Below are positions 7,569 to 13,756 of a DNA stretch of 13,756 bases, one piece after another. The DNA lies in the NCBI GenBank assembly GCA_021129815.1, contig JAJOKN010000068.1:20105-33860 (forward strand). The letters are read 5' to 3'. This DNA comes from Desulfotomaculum sp. Its GTDB lineage: Bacteria; Bacillota; Desulfotomaculia; Desulfotomaculales; Desulfohalotomaculaceae. The notes below the pieces were generated by a model. It was given only the letters and a program-made list of their open reading frames with translations. It was not told the origin of the DNA and ran no database searches. Both the position numbers and the translations under genes were made by a program. Position 1 is the stretch's first letter, and every line of letters starts with the position of its first letter.

Positions 7569-8534
7569 TCAATCAAGCACTTTAAGGACCTTTTCTATCA
7601 CTTTTTCCTTAATCGTCTCTATATCTCCCTCTATCAAACAACCTGCTGCCCTTTTATGCCCTCCTCCGCCAAACTCGGCAGCTATCTTGCTCACATCGGT
7701 ATCGTCATTAGACCTTATACTTACTTTTACTAATCCCGGCGAAGGCTCTCGAAACATAAGAGCTATCTTTACCCCTTTAATGCTGCGCGGATAGTTTATC
7801 AGCTCCCTGGTATGCTCGTCTTTAGCCCCTATTTTTTGCAACTCATCCCAATTTATAGAAATCCAAGCTGCTCTACCGCATTTAGAAATATACAGATTTT
7901 TAAGCGCCTGTTTTAATACCATAAAAACCTCTAAAGGCTTCTCATCAAATAAGTGCTTGGTTACTCTTGATACATTTATGCCAAATTCTAACAATTTTGC
8001 TACACGTCTGTGGGTGAGGGATGTAGTAGCTTCATATCTAAATGAGCCAGTATCAGTTAGAATAGCAGCATATAAATTAATAGCAATATCAACATCAATA
8101 ACTCCAAGCTCATCCAGCAAATCAAATATAATTTCACCTGTTGCTGCTGCGCTTGAATCAACGTAACTCACATCTGCAAACTGCACGCCGTTTATGTGAT
8201 GGTCTATGTTAACTACAGTAATATTTCCATTCAATAACTCTTGCATTTCTTCTCCAACACGATCCGGTGTAGAACAGTCAACTACAAAAATGGTATCGTA
8301 TTCATCGTTTTTTGGAACACCACAATGAATTCTATCAGCACCTGGCAAAAACAAAAAACTCTCTGGCACTGCATCAGGGCAAGCCATGGTAACTTTTTTC
8401 CCAAGCTTTTCTAAAGCTAATCCCAATGCAAGCGTAGAACCTATGCTGTCACCATCCGGCATTATATGTCCTGTTATAATAACATTCTTTGAACTACTAA
8501 TCGCCGCAATAATATCAACAAACTTTTCCGACAT
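7569..8534 (-). CDS. nrnA: DHH-DHHA1 phosphoesterase NrnA (oligoribonuclease / pAp phosphatase)
   Basis: NrnA hydrolyses very short RNA oligonucleotides left by exonucleases such as PNPase and, in Bacillus and relatives, also dephosphorylates 3'-phosphoadenosine 5'-phosphate. The 321 residues carry all DHH motifs: GHIMPDGDSIGS (22-33), VVD (84-86), DHH (111-113) and DTGSF (161-165), the metal ligands of the two-manganese centre. The C-terminal DHHA1 domain ends in GGGGHKRAAG (289-298), which binds the substrate. I chose ATG 8532-8534, 4 nt after the rbfA stop, with AAAAGGAG 13 nt upstream. An in-frame TTG at 8544-8546 lies only 1 nt after that ribosome site and is unlikely. Overlap of the ribosome site with rbfA suggests coupled translation. 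Position between rbfA and truB is usual for Firmicutes. Confidence 0.93.
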   Translation of the reverse strand: MSEKFVDIIAAISSSKNVIITGHIMPDGDSIGSTLALGLALEKLGKKVTMACPDAVPESFLFLPGADRIHCGVPKNDEYDTIFVVDCSTPDRVGEEMQELLNGNITVVNIDHHINGVQFADVSYVDSSAAATGEIIFDLLDELGVIDVDIAINLYAAILTDTGSFRYEATTSLTHRRVAKLLEFGINVSRVTKHLFDEKPLEVFMVLKQALKNLYISKCGRAAWISINWDELQKIGAKDEHTRELINYPRSIKGVKIALMFREPSPGLVKVSIRSNDDTDVSKIAAEFGGGGHKRAAGCLIEGDIETIKEKVIEKVLKVLD

Positions 8535-8538
8535 AAAA

Positions 8539-8892
8539 TTATTCAAGCTCCTTTTTATCCATTTTATTCAATATGCTCATTATTTTATCAGCATAATCCA
8601 TTGAACTATCCAGTTCAAACTGCAACTCAGGCACATAACGCAAATTCTTTATTCTCTTTGCAAGTTCTGTGCGAATAAAACCCTGTGCCCGCTTAAATGC
8701 TTCAAGCGTAGACTGCTTCTGCTCTTGATCGCCAAGAACACTTATATAAATTTTAGCATAGCGCAAATCCCCTGAAACATCAACTTCAGTAATGCTGGCA
8801 AAACCAATACCAGGATCTTTTAACTCATTCTGTATCATATCGGATATTTCTTTTTTTATTATCACAGATAATCTGCGTGCGCGGTGCGACAT
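8539..8892 (-). CDS. rbfA: 30S ribosome-binding factor RbfA
   Basis: RbfA is a KH-type assembly factor that binds the pre-30S subunit near the 5' end of 16S rRNA and helps late maturation, including cold adaptation. At 117 residues it is a typical full-length protein: a basic N-terminus (SHRARRLSVIIKKEIS), the family segments LKDPGIGFASITEVDVSGDL and YAKIYISVLG, and a final RYVPELQFELDSSMDYADKI that completes the KH-like fold. The ATG at 8890-8892 follows AGGAGTGA by 7 nt, and the gene begins 18 nt after the infB stop. It works in the same pathway as RimP, encoded first in this unit. Confidence 0.96.
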   Translation of the reverse strand: MSHRARRLSVIIKKEISDMIQNELKDPGIGFASITEVDVSGDLRYAKIYISVLGDQEQKQSTLEAFKRAQGFIRTELAKRIKNLRYVPELQFELDSSMDYADKIMSILNKMDKKELE

Positions 8893-8910
8893 CTTAAAAT
8901 CACTCCTGAC

Positions 8911-11181
8911 TCATTTTATTTCCCGCTTCACAGCTTCTTCTGCATATATTTCCATTTCATCCCCTTCTTTTATATCGTTGAAATTCTTAATAGTAATTCC
9001 ACATTCATAGCCCTGTACAACTTCTTTAACATCGTCTTTAAAGCGCTTTAACGTATCGATTTCTCCCTCATGTATTACAATTCCATCGCGTATAACCCTA
9101 ACCTTAGCATCTCTTGTAACTTTGCCATCAACCACATACGAACCAGCTATCGTGCCTATTTTTGACGCTTTAAATGTTTTTCTAACTTCTACACGACCGA
9201 TAACTACTTCTTGATACTCAGGTTCCAAAAGACCGCTCATTGCTTTTTTAATATCATCTATAGCTTCATATATAACCCTGTACAAGCGTAAATCTACTTT
9301 TTCAGTTTTTGCAGCTTTTTTAGCATTTACATTTGGTCTTACATTAAATCCCAATACGATAGCGTTGGATGCTGAAGCCAACATTATATCAGTTTCAGTG
9401 ATAGCACCCACACCACCATGTACAACGTTGATTTTGACTTCATCATTTGATAACCCAACAAGCGCCTGTGTCAAAGCCTCCACAGAACCCTGAACATCTG
9501 CTTTTACAATAATTGGCAATTCCTTTACTTTGCCTTCTTGTATCTGTTCAAACAGATCATCCAATGATATCTTCTTATTTGCATTGAGCTCCAGCTTGCG
9601 TTTTTTCTCCAGCCTTTTTTCAACTACAGCTTTTGCTGTTTTTTCATCTTCTACTACCACTAATATATCACTGGCATTTGGCACATCATTCAAACCTAAT
9701 ATTTCAACAGGAGTAGAAGGTGGCGCTTCTTTTATTCTTCTCCCTTTATGATCTATCATAGCACGCACTCTGCCATACGCACATCCTGCAATTACTATAT
9801 CTCCTTGTTTTAACGTGCCGTTTTTAACTAAAACAGTAGTAACAGGACCACGTCCCTTATCCAGCTTTGCTTCAATAACAACAGCACGAGCAGGCCTATC
9901 TGGATTAGCCTTTAATTCAGCTATCTCAGCAACTAACAAAATCATCTCTAAAAGCTCATCTAACCCTATGCGCTTTTTAGCCGAAACTTCAACGCTTACT
10001 ATATCCCCACCCCATTTTTCGACTACTAGTCCAAGGTTTGCTAAATCCTGATAAACCTTATTAGGGTTAGCATCCGGTTTGTCTATTTTATTTACGGCTA
10101 TAATCATATGTACACCCGCAGCTTTGATGTGATTGATAGCTTCAACTGTTTGCGGCATAACTCCATCATCAGCAGCAACAACCAACACTGCTATATCTGT
10201 AACCTGCGCTCCGCGAGCACGCATAGATGTAAATGCAGCATGCCCAGGTGTATCTAAAAATGTAATCTTTTTGCCATCTACTTCCACTTGATAAGCCCCT
10301 ATGTGTTGTGTTATTCCCCCTGCCTCTTTTTCCGTAACATTTGTTTTTCTTATAGCATCAAGCAATGAAGTCTTTCCATGATCAACATGTCCCATAATAG
10401 CAACGACCGGAGGCCTTGGCTTTAAATCTTTAGGATCATCTTCAGGTTCAGCCATTATTATTTCTTCAATATCTTCCTCTTCTTTCACATGCACTTCATA
10501 GCCAAATTTATCTGCCACCAAAATGGCAGTATCTGAGTCTATTTCTTGGTTTATTGTAGCCATTACTCCTAGTTCCATCAGCGACTTAATGACATCTGCT
10601 GCTGTAACTCTCAATTTTTCAGCAAGCTTTTGCACAGTAATAGTTTCTTCAATAACTATAGGCTTCTTTTCCGCTGGCTGTGCAGGTAATTGTTTATCAG
10701 ACTTGGATTTTTTATGCTTTTTATCTTTTTTAGCACTAGGCTTGCCAGCTTTTTTCTTGTCATCTTTTATATCTTTTACATCTTCCATAAGTTTTTGCAC
10801 AGCTCTATTCTTTTTACCCTTTTTAACACTTTTATATTTTTTATTCTTGTCTTCTTTAACATCTTCTTTCATATCTTTATCATTCAAATTCTTCTTTCTG
10901 TCTGATTTTTTGCCTTTAACGGATTCTGACTTTTGTTGAACACTTTTAAATTCAACAACTCTGCGATCCGGTGGCCGCTTAGGCACCTTGGTTTTCAGAG
11001 CAACGTCACTGCTATTCTGCTTTTTTTCCTTTTTAATAAATTCAACAAGCTTTTCAGCTTCTTGTTCTGTTACGCTGCTAAGCGCTGATTTTACAGTAAT
11101 ACCTATATCTGATAATTTTTGTATAACATCTTTACTCTTCATATTTAAATCCTTAGCCAATTCATACACTCTCTTCTTCAT
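8911..11181 (-). CDS. infB: Translation initiation factor IF-2
   Basis: IF2 is the GTPase that places initiator fMet-tRNA on the 30S subunit and drives 50S joining. The 756 residues contain an N-terminal IF2N domain (about 1-52), a lysine-rich low-complexity linker (about 53-175), a second IF2N-like domain (about 180-230), the G domain with GHVDHGKT (264-271), DTPGH (310-314), NKID (364-367) and SAK (400-402), then the beta-barrel and C-terminal domains that hold fMet-tRNA. I start at ATG 11179-11181 because GGAGGTGG lies about 7 nt upstream and MKKRVYELAKDLNM is the normal IF2N beginning. The open frame extends 17 codons further, to a GTG abutting the ylxQ stop, but that has no ribosome site. 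The linker is the least conserved part and is normally disordered. Confidence 0.97.
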   Translation of the reverse strand: MKKRVYELAKDLNMKSKDVIQKLSDIGITVKSALSSVTEQEAEKLVEFIKKEKKQNSSDVALKTKVPKRPPDRRVVEFKSVQQKSESVKGKKSDRKKNLNDKDMKEDVKEDKNKKYKSVKKGKKNRAVQKLMEDVKDIKDDKKKAGKPSAKKDKKHKKSKSDKQLPAQPAEKKPIVIEETITVQKLAEKLRVTAADVIKSLMELGVMATINQEIDSDTAILVADKFGYEVHVKEEEDIEEIIMAEPEDDPKDLKPRPPVVAIMGHVDHGKTSLLDAIRKTNVTEKEAGGITQHIGAYQVEVDGKKITFLDTPGHAAFTSMRARGAQVTDIAVLVVAADDGVMPQTVEAINHIKAAGVHMIIAVNKIDKPDANPNKVYQDLANLGLVVEKWGGDIVSVEVSAKKRIGLDELLEMILLVAEIAELKANPDRPARAVVIEAKLDKGRGPVTTVLVKNGTLKQGDIVIAGCAYGRVRAMIDHKGRRIKEAPPSTPVEILGLNDVPNASDILVVVEDEKTAKAVVEKRLEKKRKLELNANKKISLDDLFEQIQEGKVKELPIIVKADVQGSVEALTQALVGLSNDEVKINVVHGGVGAITETDIMLASASNAIVLGFNVRPNVNAKKAAKTEKVDLRLYRVIYEAIDDIKKAMSGLLEPEYQEVVIGRVEVRKTFKASKIGTIAGSYVVDGKVTRDAKVRVIRDGIVIHEGEIDTLKRFKDDVKEVVQGYECGITIKNFNDIKEGDEMEIYAEEAVKREIK

Positions 11182-11232
11182 AATATACCCACCTCCATAA
11201 AAACAGTGCCAAAGCTTCACACATCCTGTCAC

Positions 11233-11523
11233 TTAGCCCTTTAAAATTGCACGAGCAAAATTATCATCAACAACAGCTACAGCCGCTCTAAGTGATTTTC
11301 CAACAGTCAATCCGAGTTCAACTTTGCAGCTAGCTTCAATAATAGGAATGTTATAAAGCTTTGCTAAGTAAAAATACTCTTTTTTTGTTCTATAAGAAGT
11401 ATCACTAGCTACCACTACCAGTTTTGCCTTCTTATTTTTAATAGCAGATTTAACCAAATAATCTCCCGACACCACTTTTCCTGCTTTTTGAGCTAAACCC
11501 AACAAGCCCATAATTTTTTCCAA
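11233..11523 (-). CDS. ylxQ: L7Ae-family RNA-binding protein YlxQ
   Basis: YlxQ is a small protein of the ribosomal L7Ae/L30e family, whose members bind kink-turn RNA; its exact cellular role is not settled. The 96 residues show the family beginning MGLLGLAQKAGKVVSGD (5-21), then AIKNKKAKLVVVASDTS and the strand region IPIIEASCKVELG, ending in AVVDDNFARAI. The start is TTG at 11521-11523, with AAGGTGTG about 8 nt upstream. An ATG four codons later has no comparable site. It sits 24 nt after ylxR and 51 nt before infB, the standard nusA-ylxR-ylxQ-infB arrangement of Firmicutes. Confidence 0.92.
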   Translation of the reverse strand: MEKIMGLLGLAQKAGKVVSGDYLVKSAIKNKKAKLVVVASDTSYRTKKEYFYLAKLYNIPIIEASCKVELGLTVGKSLRAAVAVVDDNFARAILKG

Positions 11524-11547
11524 GGCTTATCACACCTTGTTAATATT

Positions 11548-11820
11548 CTAATCATATCTTTCCACAATATTTGCTAGTTCTTCATACACTTTATCATCTA
11601 CTCGAATTTTTAAAGCTTTATCCAATCTTTTGTTTTTAACAACATTTTTCAAACACTCGCTGTTTAAACAAACATAAGCTCCTCGACCAGGTTTTTTACC
11701 TGTATAGTCTATTTCAACCGTTTTTTCAGGCGTTCTTACTATGCGTAAAAGTTCTTGTTTCGATTTCATCTGTCTACATGCTGTACAAACCCGCGCAAAC
11801 TTTTTCTTAACTTTAGGCAC
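11548..11820 (-). CDS. ylxR: YlxR/RnpM family RNA-binding protein
   Basis: YlxR is a small basic protein of the DUF448 family. In Bacillus subtilis it has been renamed RnpM and reported to associate with RNase P and modulate it. The 90 residues contain CTACRQMKSKQELLRIVR (12-29), the hallmark GRGAYVC (45-51) and a C-terminal VDDKVYEELANI. Four cysteines (12, 15, 51, 56) form a CxxC plus C-x4-C pattern that could hold a metal; that is only inference. I use GTG 11818-11820, 10 nt after TTTGGAGG, which gives the usual length. The open frame runs 14 codons further to an ATG overlapping the nusA stop, but those residues are not family-like and contain the ribosome site. Confidence 0.93.
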   Translation of the reverse strand: MPKVKKKFARVCTACRQMKSKQELLRIVRTPEKTVEIDYTGKKPGRGAYVCLNSECLKNVVKNKRLDKALKIRVDDKVYEELANIVERYD

Positions 11821-11858
11821 AATAAAAATACCTCCAAAGATCACTTTGCAAACACTGT

Positions 11859-12941
11859 TCAATCCCCTATAAAAGTATTAGTCTCTTCAAAACCTTGGGA
11901 ATAAATTTCTTTCATTTGTGATTCACTTTTTATATCAATTTTCCATCCTGTAAGCTTTGCAGCCAAACGCGCATTCTGTCCTTCCTTGCCAATAGCAAGC
12001 GAAAGCTGATAATCTGGAACAATAACACGAGCTATTTTCTCATTCTCCCATATTTCTACTGCTATGACTTTAGCAGGCGCCAGCGAATTAGCTATAAACT
12101 TAGAATAATCTGGTTCCCATTTGACTATATCTATCTTTTCTCCATTCAGCTCATTTACTACATTCTGAACACGAATCCCCTTGGGTCCAACACATGCTCC
12201 TACAGGATCTACATTCTCATCTTTTGAATACACTGCAATTTTAGAACGCGAACCAGGCTCTCTAGCAACAGACTTTAGTTCCACTATTCCATCCTGCAAT
12301 TCCGGCACTTCCATCTCAAAAAGCTTTCTCAAAAGCCCTGGATGAGTACGCGATACCAAAATTTGCGGCCCTTTTGTAGTCTTTTTTACTTCTAAAATAT
12401 ATGTTTTAATTCTCATTCCTTGCACATAACGTTCGCCTGGCATCTGCTCTTGCGCTAACAGCAATGCTTCTGTCCTACCCAGCTCAATATATACATTTCG
12501 CCCTTCAATTCTCTGGACAACACCCGTTATTATTTCGCCTTCCCTGCTCGCATACTCGTTATAAATAATATCCCTCTCTGCTTCTTTGATACGTTGAACT
12601 ATCACCTGTTTTGCCGTTTGAGTCGCTATGCGGCCAAAATCTTTCGGAGTTACTTCTATTTCTACGATGTCGCCTAGATCATAATTTGGATCAATTTCCC
12701 TTGCTTCATCAATAGAAATTTCGACGCTCTTATCTCTAGGCTCACTTACTACTTTTTTTCTAGCCAACACCTTACAAAAACCTGTATCACGGTCTATGAT
12801 AACTCTTGCATTCTGATTAGAACCAAAATTGCGCTTGTAAGCTGATAACAAAGCTGCTTCAATCGCTTCTAAAAGCACATCAATGTCAATACCTTTTTCT
12901 TTTTCTAAGTCTTGCAAAGCTCTTAAAAGCTCTGTATTCAT
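11859..12941 (-). CDS. nusA: Transcription termination/antitermination factor NusA
   Basis: NusA binds RNA polymerase and nascent RNA, stimulating pausing and intrinsic termination and taking part in rRNA antitermination. Its 360 residues are organised as an N-terminal polymerase-binding domain (1-125), an S1 domain (about 132-200, GEIITGVVQRIEGRNVYIEL), KH1 with GPKGIR (252-257) and KH2 with GKEGQNAR (318-325). The acidic-repeat C-terminal domains of proteobacterial NusA are absent, as is normal in Firmicutes. The ATG at 12939-12941 has a strong AGGAGG with about 7 nt spacing, and the gene begins 36 nt after rimP. Since NusA affects intrinsic terminators, control by the structured leader ahead of rimP is conceivable but not shown here. 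Confidence 0.97.
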   Translation of the reverse strand: MNTELLRALQDLEKEKGIDIDVLLEAIEAALLSAYKRNFGSNQNARVIIDRDTGFCKVLARKKVVSEPRDKSVEISIDEAREIDPNYDLGDIVEIEVTPKDFGRIATQTAKQVIVQRIKEAERDIIYNEYASREGEIITGVVQRIEGRNVYIELGRTEALLLAQEQMPGERYVQGMRIKTYILEVKKTTKGPQILVSRTHPGLLRKLFEMEVPELQDGIVELKSVAREPGSRSKIAVYSKDENVDPVGACVGPKGIRVQNVVNELNGEKIDIVKWEPDYSKFIANSLAPAKVIAVEIWENEKIARVIVPDYQLSLAIGKEGQNARLAAKLTGWKIDIKSESQMKEIYSQGFEETNTFIGD

Positions 12942-12977
12942 TTTTTTCCTCCTATGTCAAGAAAAATTACTAAAGTA

Positions 12978-13442
12978 CTAAAATTCAACACTTAAATTCG
13001 CCTTAGAAACTTTTTCTAAAGGAATTAAAATCCGCTTATTATCCACTTCAAGCTGTATTTCGCCATTATCAAACCCCAACAACTGACCCGTAAATTTCTT
13101 TCGACCATCTAAAGGTGTATATGTGCGTATCAACACTTTCTTTCCTATAAATCTCTTGTAATCTTCTGGTTTTTTGAGAGGTCTTTCAATGCCAGGAGAA
13201 GACACTTCCAACATATAAGAATGCGAAATTAAATCCTGTGCGTCCAAAATGTCACTTAAAGCAGTTGATAATTCCTGACAGTCATCTAAACTCACCCCGC
13301 CAGGCTTATCAATAAATACTCTGAGATACCATTTGCTCCCCTCTTTAACATACTCAACATCAACAATTTCAAGCCCTATTGCAATTGCTATTGGCTGTGC
13401 TAACTCTTCTACGCGCGCAACAATGTTTCTCTTATTAACCAA
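12978..13442 (-). CDS. rimP: Ribosome maturation factor RimP
   Basis: RimP binds the maturing 30S subunit and helps assemble its central pseudoknot and head. The 154 residues comprise the N-terminal alpha/beta domain (about 5-85, with VKEGSKWYLRVFID at 32-45 and the signature LEVSSPGIERPL at 78-89) and a C-terminal Sm-like barrel (about 90-154). I place the start at TTG 13440-13442. The ribosome site AAAGGCGGTGAGG lies upstream with about 9 nt between GGTG and TTG, and the protein then begins as the family does. An in-frame GTG at 13452-13454 lies inside that site and would add four residues. This is the first gene of its unit, about 200 nt after the predicted promoter, as expected for the rimP-nusA-infB operon. 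Confidence 0.96.
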   Translation of the reverse strand: MVNKRNIVARVEELAQPIAIAIGLEIVDVEYVKEGSKWYLRVFIDKPGGVSLDDCQELSTALSDILDAQDLISHSYMLEVSSPGIERPLKKPEDYKRFIGKKVLIRTYTPLDGRKKFTGQLLGFDNGEIQLEVDNKRILIPLEKVSKANLSVEF

Positions 13443-13497
13443 TATATACCTCACCGCCTTTCATTAAAAGTGATGCTAATTTAAACTTACATAGACG

Positions 13498-13521
13498 AAG
13501 GAGTGGGCAACCCCACTCCTT
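13498..13521 (-). promoter_or_regulatory. Perfect 10-bp hairpin in the rimP leader
   Basis: The RNA contains AAGGAGTGGG, the loop GTTG and CCCACTCCTT: ten perfect pairs, about 56 nt upstream of the rimP start. No T run follows (the next bases are CGTCTATG), so it is not a standard intrinsic terminator. Its GC-rich stem stands out in a very AT-rich leader. I recall similar GAGTGGG/CCCACTC hairpins ahead of rimP in other Firmicutes but cannot check this here. Possible roles are mRNA stabilisation, processing, or binding of a product of the operon. Confidence 0.75.
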
Positions 13522-13656
13522 ACTAGCAGCTTAGAAATATTAACTAAAACTCAATTAATAAATTCTACAGTTACAAAAAAAGCATACATAAAATACATTC
13601 ATACACATAAAAACTAAAACCAATAAGTTAAAAAATATAACTAAAGACTATAAAGT

Positions 13657-13685
13657 AGTATAGCATAATAGTACTTCTTTTACAA
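13657..13685 (-). promoter_or_regulatory. Putative promoter of the rimP-nusA-infB operon
   Basis: TTGTAA (13680-13685) and TATACT (13657-13662) are separated by exactly 17 nt, and TGC directly before the -10 makes an extended -10 element. Transcription would begin near 13650, leaving a leader of about 205 nt. The remainder of 13443-13756 is AT-rich and shows only the leader hairpin and a doubtful open frame at its right edge. A perfect TTGACA at 13707-13712 has no matching -10 at 16-18 nt. Confidence 0.55.
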
Positions 13686-13756
13686 GCAATTTAAATTCAT
13701 AGACGGTGTCAAGTTTTTGTAGGATTTTTTGAAAACACTCTATCTTACTTACAATT

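Noticed and set aside
10523..10939. 138-codon plus-strand open frame inside infB
   Set aside because: It is the antisense shadow of the lysine-rich IF2 linker and second IF2N domain; its Phe/Leu/Ser-rich composition is a by-product of AAA/AAG-rich codons on the other strand.
11158..11220. Extended IF2 start at the GTG abutting the ylxQ stop
   Set aside because: The 17 extra residues are not IF2-like, and a good GGAGGTGG site points to the internal ATG.
13555..13608. 17-aa cysteine-containing ORF in the rimP leader, possible leader peptide
   Set aside because: It has no ribosome-binding site, no run of regulatory codons tied to the operon's function, and no terminator/antiterminator pair after it.
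13707..13712. Perfect TTGACA upstream of rimP as the operon's -35 element
   Set aside because: No -10-like hexamer occurs 16-18 nt downstream; TTGTAA with an extended TATACT 22 nt further on is a better pair.
1..13756. Mobile element, CRISPR array, defence island or other new multi-gene system
   Set aside because: No transposase, integrase, spaced repeats, tRNA-adjacent junction or foreign-looking gene block is visible; the gene order is a conserved housekeeping cluster.

Overview
The window is an AT-rich, tightly packed stretch of chromosome. It carries the conserved bacterial transcription, translation and RNA-processing cluster, and every confident gene lies on the minus strand. The gene order rimP-nusA-ylxR-ylxQ-infB-rbfA-nrnA-truB-ribF-rpsO-pnp-M16 peptidase, strong AGGAGG-type ribosome sites and frequent TTG/GTG starts all point to a low-GC Firmicute. 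The order dapB directly after the M16 gene suggests a Clostridia-type organism. No marker in the window fixes genus or species.

Read in the direction of transcription (high to low coordinates), three transcription units are suggested. Unit 1 starts at a sigma-A-like promoter near 13657-13685. It has a leader of about 200 nt with a perfect 10-bp hairpin, and covers rimP, nusA, ylxR (rnpM), ylxQ, infB, rbfA, nrnA, truB and ribF. Unit 2 starts at an extended -10 promoter (5571-5599) just after ribF. It has a structured leader of about 115 nt, rpsO, a terminator-like hairpin, pnp, a 43-codon membrane ORF and an M16 zinc peptidase. Unit 3 is dapB with its own promoter (913-939), preceded by a stretch holding what looks like a frameshifted small membrane-protein gene. 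At the left edge a possible plus-strand gene end meets dapB tail to tail on a shared TTAA.

Most of the genes form one functional set. RimP and RbfA mature the 30S subunit, S15 is a primary 16S rRNA-binding protein, and IF2 starts translation. NusA controls RNA polymerase pausing and termination. TruB modifies tRNA. YlxR and YlxQ are small RNA-linked proteins. PNPase degrades RNA and NrnA clears the resulting oligonucleotides. RibF makes FMN and FAD. DapB belongs to lysine, meso-diaminopimelate and dipicolinate synthesis.

No new defence, mobile or secretion system is visible: no insertion sequences, CRISPR, tRNA or rRNA genes. The parts worth a second look are small and lie between genes: a candidate S15-binding structure ahead of rpsO, the rimP leader hairpin, the rpsO-pnp hairpin with no promoter after it, a 43-aa membrane ORF in the place where Bacillus subtilis has ylxY, and the frameshifted membrane ORF before dapB. 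Several gene starts were placed inside the longest open frame because the ribosome-binding site requires it.
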